Positions 7,321 through 15,243 of a stretch of 47,715 nt of DNA are shown piece after piece. The notes beneath the pieces were generated by a model that did no database searches, was not told the origin of the DNA, and worked only from the letters and a program-made list of their open reading frames with translations. The number at the start of each line of letters is the position of its first letter. Position 1 is the first letter of the stretch. Origin of the DNA: Caryophanales bacterium (lineage in GTDB: Bacteria; Bacillota_I; Bacilli_A; RF39; UBA660); NCBI GenBank assembly GCA_016282375.1, contig JAEEKI010000005.1:1-47715 (forward strand), given 5' to 3'. Position numbers and translations under genes: made by a program.

Positions 7321-8442
7321 ATGAAAAGAAACAATATAATCTTATTAACAATAGCAATAATTACATTATTAGTAACAATAATCGGAGCAACATATGCATA
7401 CTTTGCAACAGGTAATATGAATATAACAAATGTAGCCAATGCCAATACCGTAACTGAAAGAAATAATATGGTGTTTGATACCCTAGGTGGAGGAATGCAA
7501 TTAAATATAACAGCAGCGAATATGGTGGAAGCTAAGCAAGGTAATGTAGCAGTTGAGAATAATACCACATTAACCGTTAATTTTACCGCCAATACTGATT
7601 ATAGTATGGTATGTACATATGATATTATCTATGAATGGACCTCAAGTGATAAATATACAGTGCATACTAGTGGTGTAACAGGTAATGAGTTTACTATTCA
7701 AGGAACATTGGCAAATAATGCACACGTATCACAAGGAACCAATAGTATAAGTAGTGAAACTGACCTTTCAACATTAACTTATGATAATTATAGTGCTGTC
7801 GTCGTAACAGGTGCTCAAATTGATGGAACAGGAAGTAGTACAAGTACAGCAGTATGGACATTAACAAGTAAGTTTTATAATGTCAATGCCGATCAAAGTA
7901 CATTATCAGGAAAAACATATGCTGGAAGATTTAAGGTAGCAAATGTATCATGTGTAGCAGGAGCAGCAAGTCCATCAGACTTAATAGGTTATTGGTTTGA
8001 TAGTACGACATGTACTTCTTATAATCCGTGTACACATCCAAATTATGGTGGAACATTACAAAGTAGTGGAGCAGCAACAAATCATAATGTATATATAAGC
8101 CAAGATAGTAGCAAGTATTATGCATGTGCAACAATCCAAGGCCATGAAATATGTTTAAGTCAACCATATACCCAATATGGATTAATTGACCATGCAATAA
8201 ATAGTAGTTTCACATCAGAGCAAAAAGCCAGTGCCAAACAAGCAATATATCAAGCATTTATCGATGCTGGAATAACAATAGATATAGACAATGATTGCGG
8301 CGCTAACGGCAGCTTCGCTAACTGCCATGTGGGCAAACTCTACTGTATTGTGATGAACGTAGGTTATGTCTTCTGTAACGATAGCGCTGCGAGCGAGACC
8401 TGTGGAGTCGACGCCTCTGGTCATGCCCGTTGTGAATCGTAG
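7321..8442 (+). CDS. SipW/TasA-type surface protein with Cys-rich, variable-looking C-terminus
   Basis: 373 residues. The N-terminus is a SipW-dependent type signal (hydrophobic helix ending ATYAYFATG). Residues ~1-215 are a close paralogue of the 225-residue protein at 35219: shared NITNVAN, NNMVF, TAANM, YSMVCTYDI.YEWTS and KFYNVNADQ..LSGK.Y stretches. Residues ~217-325 form an extra domain (SPSDLIGYWF.., YYACATIQGHEICL). From Cys326 the codon use and composition change sharply to GC-rich, with six cysteines at 326, 335, 342, 352, 361 and 371 in a C-x-V-x3-G-x-V-x-C-type ladder. That tail resembles a DGR variable region. Start has GGAG upstream. The role is probably surface display or binding of a changing ligand (inference). 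Confidence 0.75.
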   Translation: MKRNNIILLTIAIITLLVTIIGATYAYFATGNMNITNVANANTVTERNNMVFDTLGGGMQLNITAANMVEAKQGNVAVENNTTLTVNFTANTDYSMVCTYDIIYEWTSSDKYTVHTSGVTGNEFTIQGTLANNAHVSQGTNSISSETDLSTLTYDNYSAVVVTGAQIDGTGSSTSTAVWTLTSKFYNVNADQSTLSGKTYAGRFKVANVSCVAGAASPSDLIGYWFDSTTCTSYNPCTHPNYGGTLQSSGAATNHNVYISQDSSKYYACATIQGHEICLSQPYTQYGLIDHAINSSFTSEQKASAKQAIYQAFIDAGITIDIDNDCGANGSFANCHVGKLYCIVMNVGYVFCNDSAASETCGVDASGHARCES

Positions 8443-8485
8443 GGTGGCTAAGTCTAGTGTTTGGTTGTGTGGGCGGCCTTCTGAA
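8296..8485 (+). other. Candidate DGR variable region with IMH-like tail
   Basis: G+C jumps well above the flanking DNA at 8296 and stays high past the stop codon (8440-8442) to about 8485. The coding part alternates fixed positions (Cys, Val, Gly) with irregular ones whose codons (ATT, ATG, AAC, TAT, TTC, AGC, GCG, GAG, ACC) are consistent with mutated AAN codons. The noncoding tail contains GTGTGGGCGGCC, as expected for a GC-rich initiation-of-mutagenic-homing element. There is no template repeat or reverse transcriptase in the window, so the DGR core would be elsewhere. Confidence 0.5.
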
Positions 8486-8505
8486 CATCTTAATATCTTG
8501 AATCT

Positions 8506-8542
8506 AATTTTGCCGATAGGCAAAATTGAAGGCCTTTAGGCC
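8506..8542. other. Two hairpins downstream of the candidate variable region
   Basis: Perfect 9-bp stem AATTTTGCC/GGCAAAATT with a GATA tetraloop (8506-8527), then GGCC-TTTA-GGCC (8531-8542). Some DGR targets carry a short-stem, 4-nt-loop hairpin just after the variable region that aids homing. No long T-run follows, so a terminator role is less obvious. Confidence 0.55.
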
Positions 8543-8585
8543 GAATGTATGCGTAAGCGTAGTGTAGGCACAAAAAAATTCTATC

Positions 8586-8614
8586 TAGACATGAAATGGA
8601 ACCTATGTTACAAT
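8586..8614 (+). promoter_or_regulatory. Probable pyrBI promoter
   Basis: TAGACA (8586-8591), a 17-bp spacer and TACAAT (8609-8614). The start would lie about 12 nt before the pyrB ATG, leaving no room for a PyrR-type attenuator leader. Confidence 0.5.
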
Positions 8615-8632
8615 TTTGTGAAAGGATGGAAA

Positions 8633-9562
8633 ATGAGAGAGAAAAAGAAGAAAAATTTAATTGACATAAAAGATTTATCAGTCAAAGAAATTGATGACTT
8701 AATTAAAGTAGCTAATGATATCATTGAGCATAAGGAGAAGTATTCTCACAAATGTGATGGTAAAATATTAGCTACTTTATTTTTTGAGCCAAGTACAAGA
8801 ACAAGACTTAGTTTTGAATCAGCAATGTTACGTTTAGGAGGCAAAGTTTTAGGATTTTCTGATAGTGCTTCCTCATCGACAACGAAAGGTGAAACGCTTG
8901 CCGATACAGTATGTGTTGTAAGTGGTTACGCGGATATTATTGTAATGCGGCATCCGAAAGAAGGTGCACCAGTCGTTGCGTCAAAAAGAAGCTTAGTACC
9001 TATTATTAATGCTGGGGATGGTGGGCATAATCATCCAACGCAAACCCTAACTGATTTATTAACTATTAGTCGAGAAAAAGGAAGATTAGATAATCTGACA
9101 ATTGGTTTATGTGGCGACTTAAAGTTTGGTCGAACCATACATTCTTTGATTACAGCGATGTCTAGATATAAAAATATTAAGTTTATTCTAATATCACCAG
9201 ATGAATTAAAACTACCTGAATATGTTATTACTGAAGTATTAGAAAAAAATCATATTGAATATATTGAAACCAATAGTATGGAAGAATATATGAATGAGTT
9301 AGATGTTTTATACATGACAAGAGTACAAAAAGAAAGATTTTTAAATGAAGCCGAATATGTTCGTTTAAAAGACTATTATATTTTAGATAAAAGTAAATTA
9401 GAAACTGCAAAAGAAGATTTATGTATCTTACATCCCCTTCCAAGGGTAAATGAAATAAGTACAGAAATCGATGATGATAAAAGAGCAAAGTATTTTGAAC
9501 AAGCTTATAATGGTGTTTATATTCGGATGGCTCTTATCTTAAAACTATTGGAGGTCTTATAA
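8633..9562 (+). CDS. pyrB: Aspartate carbamoyltransferase, catalytic subunit
   Basis: 309 residues, usual for PyrB. It joins carbamoyl phosphate and aspartate, the first committed step of pyrimidine synthesis. The carbamoyl-phosphate motif S54-T-R-T-R58 (in [12 protein letters not shown]) and HPLPRVNEI near residue 265 are present, along with the aspartate-loop lysine region (STTKGET). ATG 8633 was chosen because AAAGGATGG lies just upstream and the upstream extension is unlike PyrB. Stop and pyrI start overlap (TAATG). The regulatory partner next door implies an allosteric class B holoenzyme. Confidence 0.95.
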   Translation: MREKKKKNLIDIKDLSVKEIDDLIKVANDIIEHKEKYSHKCDGKILATLFFEPSTRTRLSFESAMLRLGGKVLGFSDSASSSTTKGETLADTVCVVSGYADIIVMRHPKEGAPVVASKRSLVPIINAGDGGHNHPTQTLTDLLTISREKGRLDNLTIGLCGDLKFGRTIHSLITAMSRYKNIKFILISPDELKLPEYVITEVLEKNHIEYIETNSMEEYMNELDVLYMTRVQKERFLNEAEYVRLKDYYILDKSKLETAKEDLCILHPLPRVNEISTEIDDDKRAKYFEQAYNGVYIRMALILKLLEVL

Positions 9563-9993
9563 TGGTTGTCGAAGCAATAAAAAATGGTTATGTAATTGAT
9601 CATATTACGGTAGGTAATGCAATTAAAATATATCATTTATTAGGTTTAGATAATATTGATTGTGAAGTAGCACTGATAAGCTATGTTAAAAGCAAAAAAA
9701 TGGGTCGGAAAGATTTATTAAAAATCGGCAAATTAATTGATATTGTCTTTGACAAAATAGCCGTTATTGATCCAGATATTACTATAAATATTGTTAAGAA
9801 TAGTAAGATAATTGAAAAGAAACAATTAGAAATACCTGAAAAACTAATAAATGTAGGAATTTGCAATAATCCAAGATGCATAACTTCTTCAGAAAGAAAC
9901 TTAGATCAAATATTTCATTTAGTGGATAGAAAAAATAAAATATATCGTTGTCACTATTGTGAAGCTATTTTAGAAAATAGTAAAATAGCATAA
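9562..9993 (+). CDS. pyrI: Aspartate carbamoyltransferase, regulatory subunit
   Basis: 143 residues. The N-terminal nucleotide-binding domain is followed by a zinc domain with Cys101, Cys106, Cys130 and Cys133, i.e. C-x4-C-x23-C-x2-C, exactly the PyrI spacing. PyrI binds CTP/ATP and modulates PyrB. The start codon overlaps the pyrB stop by one base, so the subunits are coupled. PyrI is common in enterobacteria, archaea and some Clostridia but absent from Bacillus-type pyrimidine operons, which makes this a useful lineage marker. Confidence 0.95.
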   Translation: MVVEAIKNGYVIDHITVGNAIKIYHLLGLDNIDCEVALISYVKSKKMGRKDLLKIGKLIDIVFDKIAVIDPDITINIVKNSKIIEKKQLEIPEKLINVGICNNPRCITSSERNLDQIFHLVDRKNKIYRCHYCEAILENSKIA

Positions 9994-10022
9994 AAAAAGG
10001 AAAATATTTATTTTCCTTTTTT
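9993..10022. terminator. Bidirectional terminator
   Basis: A 13-bp stem AAAAAAGGAAAAT (9993-10005) pairs with 10010-10022 around ATTT. It serves pyrI on the plus strand and the convergent gene ending at 10008 on the minus strand, whose stop lies inside the stem. Confidence 0.85.
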
Positions 10023-10592
10023 GTTTTTAGGTTGAACTTTAAGAATAACTACAAATAACACACAGCAATATCCAATAACTACATAATTTAGATAATAATT
10101 AATTCTAATTATTTGTCCTTCTTCACCAACAACGCCAGCATCAGTGGGATTCTTAGCATTATAGACGATATCTACAGTATTACCATAATTTTCTAATTCA
10201 GCATAAGTCCGACCGCGTACTGATCCTTGTTTAACATATTCTTGCCCATTTATAGTAAATTTATAAGTAATATCAAGGCGATAATAGGTTGTACTTCTAT
10301 TAGCATATTTTCCTAACTTTATTAAACCGTTATGTCTCATTTCTGAAGATGATAATCGAGGTGCTTCAGCCTTAGAAATAATATTTGCGGTTGTGTATTT
10401 AGCATTTTTAGGCATATAGAAAGGTTCGGGATGATCATTAAGCATTAATAATGAGAATACAGAAACAATTATCAATGCAATACAGGCTATTAATAAAACT
10501 TTTCTATCTTTTGTAGCCTTTCCATTTAAATATCGAAATGTACCTATCAAGTAAAAAACTAGAATGACACTTGAACCAATGATTCCTTCCAT
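10008..10592 (-). CDS. DUF3592-like membrane protein
   Basis: 194 residues: two hydrophobic helices at the N-terminus (about residues 5-20 and 32-50), an extracytoplasmic domain, and one helix near 165-185. The middle domain has the alternating pattern YRLDITYKFTINGQEYV, then GNTVDIVYNAKNPTDAG, typical of DUF3592 proteins (a YxYxVNGxxY strand pair followed by VxYNPxNP). Function unknown. AAGGAG precedes the ATG. Convergent with pyrBI; a single-gene unit. Confidence 0.65.
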   Translation of the reverse strand: MEGIIGSSVILVFYLIGTFRYLNGKATKDRKVLLIACIALIIVSVFSLLMLNDHPEPFYMPKNAKYTTANIISKAEAPRLSSSEMRHNGLIKLGKYANRSTTYYRLDITYKFTINGQEYVKQGSVRGRTYAELENYGNTVDIVYNAKNPTDAGVVGEEGQIIRINYYLNYVVIGYCCVLFVVILKVQPKNKKGK

Positions 10593-10705
10593 TTAATAAA
10601 CAACTCCTTTTAACTTATCTTGTTATTATAATAATAACATCATTATATAAAAAAGTCATTAAAGAATAATAATAAAATATGTTATAATGTAAACATGGAG
10701 GGTTT

Positions 10706-11884
10706 ATGGAAAAAGCAGAACTAAAACAATTATTAAGAGAATCATGGAGTAGAAGCACAAGTTCTCCAGAATGGCGTAGTAAATGGCGAAAAGATATTTG
10801 TTCTTTAGGACAAAGTGATATTACATCATTAATAGTTAATGAATATTTTGGTGGATTAATAATGTGTTGTAACACTTCACTGGGAGATCATTATTATAAT
10901 ATAATCGATGGGACAATTATTGATTTAACCGCCGATCAATTCTTAGGTGAAAGAGTTGTATACTTTAATGGTATTAGAAAAACAAGAGATGTTATCTTAA
11001 ATGATGAAGAGACTAAACAAAGATATTTATTATTGAAAGCCAGTTTATTTCAAGCTTTCGAAGAAAAAAGACAAAGAATACAAAATAAATTACAAATGGT
11101 AGATGAATCTAAAAGTGAAAGTGTTTTTATAAATACTAACTCAAAATTAGATACATTATATTATTTAAAGTATGATAATCTAAATATGGATGAAGAACTT
11201 GCAAAAATGGAATATTGTTCAAAAACTGAATTAGTTTTAGAACCTACGAATAAAAATTGTCTGTTTATTTTAGGGATGTTATTTGCTAATGGCATTAAAA
11301 TTAAGATTATTAATGAACAAGATCTATCATTTGATGAAACCAGCAAATCTTTTCCTACTATGGCTCATGTGTGGAGTCTTCTTGGAAATAATAACTTTCC
11401 ATCTCCTGATTATTCGAATGTTAAGACCGGTTTAGATAATCGCATTGAAAATATTAAAAGACTAGGAGTTACCCCAAGTAAGATTATTGACAATCCACTT
11501 GATAATAAAATATTTTTAATTTGTCCTGTTCGAAATGCGTCTGAAGAACAAAAACAATGGATAGAAAATTTAGTTAAACAAAAAACTGAAGAAGGGTATA
11601 TTATCCATGCTCCCCATTTACATACTAGACAAACTGATATGTTTGGCGGTTATGCAATTTGCAAACAAAATGCGGATGCTATGGCTTCTTCCAGTGAGGT
11701 AGATATGCTTTATGATTCATCTAGTACGGGAAGTGCTTTTGATTTAGGTGTAGCATATGCCTTACATAAACCATTAAAAGTTTTAAACGAAGAAGTATTA
11801 TCATCTAAAAATGATGATTTAATAACTATTGTTTGTTCTTGGCCATTTAATGAACCAGTAAAGTCACGACAAATGACTATTTAA
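10706..11884 (+). CDS. YunG domain fused to tandem nucleoside 2-deoxyribosyltransferase-like domains
   Basis: 392 residues with three parts. Residues 1-125 are a YunG-like domain paralogous to the protein at 262-657. Residues ~135-250 resemble a degenerate deoxyribosyltransferase unit: a first strand VFINTNSK, then ELVLEPTNKNCLFILGMLFANGIKIKI (Glu179) and the downstream KSFPTMAHVW. Residues ~266-375 form a fuller unit: NKIFLICPVRN (from 267), HAPHLHTRQTDMFGG, ICKQNADAM and TGSAFDLGVAYALHK. Such enzymes move or hydrolyse the base of deoxynucleosides. Leader GGAGGG and the -10 box resemble those of the YunG paralogue. Role: perhaps nucleotide salvage or damage; inferred only. Confidence 0.65.
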   Translation: MEKAELKQLLRESWSRSTSSPEWRSKWRKDICSLGQSDITSLIVNEYFGGLIMCCNTSLGDHYYNIIDGTIIDLTADQFLGERVVYFNGIRKTRDVILNDEETKQRYLLLKASLFQAFEEKRQRIQNKLQMVDESKSESVFINTNSKLDTLYYLKYDNLNMDEELAKMEYCSKTELVLEPTNKNCLFILGMLFANGIKIKIINEQDLSFDETSKSFPTMAHVWSLLGNNNFPSPDYSNVKTGLDNRIENIKRLGVTPSKIIDNPLDNKIFLICPVRNASEEQKQWIENLVKQKTEEGYIIHAPHLHTRQTDMFGGYAICKQNADAMASSSEVDMLYDSSSTGSAFDLGVAYALHKPLKVLNEEVLSSKNDDLITIVCSWPFNEPVKSRQMTI

Positions 11885-11907
11885 AGACTTATATAAGTCT
11901 TTTTTTG
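11883..11907 (+). terminator. Rho-independent terminator
   Basis: A perfect 20-bp palindrome AAAGACTTAT|ATAAGTCTTT (11883-11902), continuing into a T-run. Confidence 0.75.
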
Positions 11908-11937
11908 ATGTTATAATATATGATATAAGGAGAAAAT

Positions 11938-12426
11938 ATGAAAGAAGATGTAGTTGAAGCGACTGTAGAAATACCATTTCGTAGTCGTAATAAATATGAG
12001 ATTGATAAAAAAACCGGTAAGATAAAATTAGATAGAGTTTTATATTCAGCAATGGGATATCCAGCTGAGTATGGAACGATTGAAAAAACATTAGCTCCGG
12101 ACGGCGACCCATTAGATATTTTAATTTTAGCTACGGAACCAACTTATCCAGGCTGTATTGTTCCAGCACGGATTATAGGTTATTTAACTATGAATGATAA
12201 CGGTAAAGATGATTATAAATTAATTTCCGTGGTGGATAGTGATCCACGTTTTGCCAGTATTCAAGAGTTAAGTGATGTTTCTGAATTTACATTAAAAGAA
12301 ATTCATAACTTCTTTGAAAATTATAAAACCTTACAAAACATTGATGTGGTTGTTGGTGATTATCATTCAAAAGCTGAAGCTATTCAGTTACTAAAAGAAT
12401 GTCGTGATAATTATCGTGAAGAATAA
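11938..12426 (+). CDS. ppa: Inorganic pyrophosphatase, family I
   Basis: 162 residues. Hydrolyses PPi to phosphate in the cytoplasm. Metal-binding signature DGDPLDILI (about residues 59-67) and further metal-site aspartates in VVDSDPRF; the substrate motif RSRNKYEID near the start and YPAEYGTI are typical. Note that most Bacilli use the family II (PpaC) enzyme, so a family I enzyme is a mild lineage clue. AAGGAG precedes the ATG; the zinc-ribbon gene follows after three bases, so the two are probably cotranscribed. Confidence 0.93.
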   Translation: MKEDVVEATVEIPFRSRNKYEIDKKTGKIKLDRVLYSAMGYPAEYGTIEKTLAPDGDPLDILILATEPTYPGCIVPARIIGYLTMNDNGKDDYKLISVVDSDPRFASIQELSDVSEFTLKEIHNFFENYKTLQNIDVVVGDYHSKAEAIQLLKECRDNYREE

Positions 12427-12429
12427 AAT

Positions 12430-12621
12430 ATGCAAATAGACCGAACAGTTTTAAAAAAATTATGGAAAGGTGAACAAGTATTATGTCCCAAGTGTGAGAA
12501 AAGTTACTTAATTCCTCTTCATAAAAATAAGAAAGACTATAATGATTTTCAATGCCCAAATTGTAAGGAAGTATTTAGGACTCTTAATAGACTAAAACAA
12601 TTATTAAATAAGGATAAATAA
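12430..12621 (+). CDS. Small double-CxxC zinc-ribbon protein
   Basis: 63 residues with two CxxC pairs: CPKCEK near residue 19 and CPNCKE near 42, a treble-clef or ribbon zinc site. Family not identified; it begins three bases after ppa, and ATG 12430 has no strong own ribosome binding site, so translation is probably coupled. Role unknown: nucleic-acid binding or a structural zinc protein. Confidence 0.6.
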   Translation: MQIDRTVLKKLWKGEQVLCPKCEKSYLIPLHKNKKDYNDFQCPNCKEVFRTLNRLKQLLNKDK

Positions 12622-12642
12622 TATAATGATAAGGGAGTATAT

Positions 12643-13167
12643 ATGTTTTGGATTGGTATTGTTTTGATATGTGGTATAGGAACATTATTACATTTTACAT
12701 ATGAATTAAGTGAGCATAATAAAATGATTGCTGTCTTTTCGGCGGTTAATGAAAGTACTTGGGAACACGTTAAAATTGGTATGACTCCAACCTTTTTATG
12801 GAGCGTTTATGAAATATCTAAATATGGTTTTAATGGTCAGTTTATACTAGCTAAAAGCATGTGTTTATTAACTATTATTTTATTAATTCCTTTGTTATTT
12901 TATAGCTATACGCTTTTTACTAAAAAAGCTATTTTGTTTATTGATGTCATATGCTTTTATATAACTATTATTTGTTCACAATTTGTTTTTCAATATTTTA
13001 TTGGTTTGAATAGTATACCTAGCAGTCATGTTTATCTAGGTGTAATTCTTTTAATAATAGAAATTATTGCTTATTTTTCTTTATCATTTCATCCGTTTAA
13101 AAACTTTTTGTTCAAAGATCCTATTACTCATAAGTATGGTTTAGATGGCCATCACTATCATCATTAA
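12643..13167 (+). CDS. DUF6512-like polytopic membrane protein
   Basis: 174 residues with about five hydrophobic helices. The N-terminal region has GTLLHFTYELSEHN followed by VNESTWEHVKIGMTP, a signature I associate with the uncharacterised DUF6512 family. The C-terminus ends in a histidine-rich tail (DGHHYHH), which could bind metal. GGGAG precedes the ATG. Function unknown. Confidence 0.65.
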   Translation: MFWIGIVLICGIGTLLHFTYELSEHNKMIAVFSAVNESTWEHVKIGMTPTFLWSVYEISKYGFNGQFILAKSMCLLTIILLIPLLFYSYTLFTKKAILFIDVICFYITIICSQFVFQYFIGLNSIPSSHVYLGVILLIIEIIAYFSLSFHPFKNFLFKDPITHKYGLDGHHYHH

Positions 13168-13206
13168 TCGAAAATAATATTTTTTTCATGTTATAATACA
13201 TTTAGT

Positions 13207-13238
13207 TTTAAGTTTGATTTAAGATTAATGCTTATACT
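13207..13238 (+). promoter_or_regulatory. Tandem 11-bp repeat promoter of the two-component operon
   Basis: TTTAAGTTTGA (13207-13217) is followed directly by TTTAAGATTAA (13218-13228), then 4 bp later by TATACT (13233-13238). The repeats take the place of a -35 box, as in OmpR/PhoB-activated promoters. Same layout as 15190-15220 and 16460-16492, suggesting autoregulation by the response regulator that follows. Confidence 0.6.
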
Positions 13239-13258
13239 ATTAACTAGTGGTGAAAGAT

Positions 13259-13954
13259 ATGAAATTATTAATAATCGAAGATGAATACAATTTAGCTGAT
13301 GCCATAGCAAGCATGCTAAAAGCAAAAAAATATAGTGTTGAGATAGTAACAGATGGTGAAAAAGGACTAGAGGAAGCTTTAACTGGTATTTACGATTTAA
13401 TAATATTAGATGTTATGCTACCCCATAAAAATGGCTTTGAGATTTTAAAAGAACTACGTCAAGAACAAATTAATTCCAAAATATTAATGTTAACTGCTAA
13501 AAACACTCTTGATGATAAATTAGTAGGTTTTAATAATGGTGCTGATGATTATCTAACTAAACCTTTTCATATGGAAGAATTATTGGCTAGGGTTAATGTG
13601 CAGCTTCGTAAGAATAATAACAACTCTAATGATTACTTTGCATTAGGAGATATCATTTTAAATATTAATAGTATGGAATTAAGTCATAAGAATGAGGATC
13701 ACAAAGTTAAAATTATTGGTAAAGAATTCCAACTTTTAGAACTCTTAATGAATAATGCTAATCGGGTTATGGAAAAAGAACAAATCTTTGTGAAGATATG
13801 GGGTTATGATACAGAATGTGATATTAACACTTTAGAGGCCTATATATCTTTCATCCGTAAAAAACTAAAATTAATTAAATCAAAAATAAATTTAAAAGCA
13901 ATTAGAAATATTGGATATGTTCTGGAGGTAAGTGATGAAAAAACTAAGAAATAA
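13259..13954 (+). CDS. OmpR/PhoB-family response regulator
   Basis: 231 residues from ATG 13259 (GGTGAAAG upstream; GTG 13247 is in frame but less likely). Receiver domain: acidic pocket E7/D8, phosphoacceptor Asp51 (LIILDVMLP), Thr79 and Lys101 (TKPF). C-terminal winged-helix DNA-binding domain from about residue 125, with the KEFQLLELLMNN and IRNIGYVLE patterns. Overlaps the kinase gene by 20 bases. Likely recognises the tandem 11-bp repeats found before itself, before htrA and at 16460. With htrA adjacent it resembles CssR-type envelope-stress regulators. Confidence 0.92.
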   Translation: MKLLIIEDEYNLADAIASMLKAKKYSVEIVTDGEKGLEEALTGIYDLIILDVMLPHKNGFEILKELRQEQINSKILMLTAKNTLDDKLVGFNNGADDYLTKPFHMEELLARVNVQLRKNNNNSNDYFALGDIILNINSMELSHKNEDHKVKIIGKEFQLLELLMNNANRVMEKEQIFVKIWGYDTECDINTLEAYISFIRKKLKLIKSKINLKAIRNIGYVLEVSDEKTKK

Positions 13955-15164
13955 AGTCTTTGTAGTCATTTTCTCTTTATTAACGATTTTTACGATGATT
14001 ATTTTTGTCACCTTTTCTGTTCAAACATATTTAGAAAAACAAAAATCAGTCGAAGATGTTTTAACCAAGATGCCCAGGTCTATGGGAGCCATGTATTTTG
14101 ATATTATTGAACGAATCATGGAAAACGATAATTCTAGTCAAGATAATGCCAAGATTTATTTGGACTTTACAATCTATACGGTAGTATTAAATAGCAAACA
14201 AGAATATGCCGGGATAATTAATCATACTAGTAGTGAGGAAATTGATGAGATTAAAGTAAAACAAATCGCGGAATCCATTATTGCTAATCATAAGGATGAT
14301 ATTTATATTGGCAATCTATATACTAATAAATATGCTTATGCTTTTACACCCAATAACACATTAGTAATCATGGATAATACTAATCTTAATCATCAACTTA
14401 TTAATCAATTGCTCATCAATACAATCATATTTGCTATATGTGAAATAGTTATCTTTGGCTTTACGTATCTCATTACCAAATGGATAATAACGCCTGTTGC
14501 TAAGTCGTTTGAAAAGCAAAAAGTCTTTATTGCTGATGCTTCCCATGAGTTAAAAACGCCTTTATCGGTCATGATAGCAAGTGCAGATGCCTACTTCAAT
14601 GATAAAGATGAAAAATGGGTTAAGAATATGAAAAGTGAATCAGAAAGAATGATTAAATTAGTCACAGAATTATTAGATTTAGCTAAAACTGAACAAGAAC
14701 AAGATATAGTTCTCGAGGAAAATAATTTATCTGACATTATCGAGGGATCTATTTTAACATTTGAAAGCCTATTTTATGAAAGTAAGATTAAACTTGACTA
14801 TGATATAACTCCAGATATAAAGATGTTATGTAACGAAAGTCTAATAGTCGAGTTAATGAGTATTTTAATTGATAACGCCATTAAGCATTGTTCAGAAAAA
14901 GGTAAAGTCATTGTTAATTTATCCAAAAATAATAAACAAATCTTTTTAGAAGTCAAAAATAAAGGATTACCAATCAAAAAAGAAGATGAAGAAAAAATAT
15001 TTGAAAGATTTTATAAGGTTGATACTTCCCGAAATCGTAATTCTAATAATTATGGCTTAGGTTTAGCCATTGCTAAAAATATTGTGGAAAAACAAAATGG
15101 AAATATTTCTGCTCATTCTAGTGATGGATATACAACATTTAAAGTAGTATGGAATCAAAAATAA
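13935..15164 (+). CDS. Sensor histidine kinase
   Basis: 409 residues. Two membrane helices (about residues 8-30 and 155-180) frame a ~125-residue extracytoplasmic sensor domain. Then come a HisKA domain with phosphoacceptor His204 (ADASHELKTPLSV), and an HATPase_c domain with N-box SILIDNAIKHC, an F-box-type IFERFYKVD and G-box YGLGLAIAKNIVEKQNG. GGAGG lies before the ATG inside the regulator gene. A terminator follows the stop. With the regulator and HtrA it probably monitors envelope stress; the signal is unknown. Confidence 0.93.
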   Translation: MKKLRNKVFVVIFSLLTIFTMIIFVTFSVQTYLEKQKSVEDVLTKMPRSMGAMYFDIIERIMENDNSSQDNAKIYLDFTIYTVVLNSKQEYAGIINHTSSEEIDEIKVKQIAESIIANHKDDIYIGNLYTNKYAYAFTPNNTLVIMDNTNLNHQLINQLLINTIIFAICEIVIFGFTYLITKWIITPVAKSFEKQKVFIADASHELKTPLSVMIASADAYFNDKDEKWVKNMKSESERMIKLVTELLDLAKTEQEQDIVLEENNLSDIIEGSILTFESLFYESKIKLDYDITPDIKMLCNESLIVELMSILIDNAIKHCSEKGKVIVNLSKNNKQIFLEVKNKGLPIKKEDEEKIFERFYKVDTSRNRNSNNYGLGLAIAKNIVEKQNGNISAHSSDGYTTFKVVWNQK

Positions 15165-15183
15165 ATTTTTTGATTCTTTTTAT
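15152..15183 (+). terminator. Terminator of the two-component operon
   Basis: GAATCAAAAA (15152-15161) pairs with TTTTTGATTC (15167-15176) around TAAAT, which contains the kinase stop codon; a T-run follows. It separates the kinase from htrA. Confidence 0.75.
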
Positions 15184-15189
15184 TCTTTA

Positions 15190-15220
15190 TTTCAGTTTTG
15201 TTTCAGTTTTGTAATATAAT
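15190..15220 (+). promoter_or_regulatory. Tandem 11-bp repeat promoter of htrA
   Basis: Two identical copies of TTTCAGTTTTG (15190-15200 and 15201-15211), then 3 bp to TATAAT (15215-15220). The repeats occupy the -35 region, as expected for activation by an OmpR/PhoB-type regulator such as the one encoded at 13259. Confidence 0.65.
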
Positions 15221-15243
15221 ATTAATACTAGGAGATGAAGAAA

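Noticed and set aside
7931-8523. Reverse-strand ORFs opposite the surface protein
   Set aside because: Composition is that of a shadow frame, no ribosome sites and no family resemblance.
8296-8560. GC-rich segment as contamination or horizontal gene insertion only
   Set aside because: The frame continues without break from the AT-rich part, cysteine spacing is regular and a dedicated hairpin follows; a DGR variable region explains these better, though not proven.
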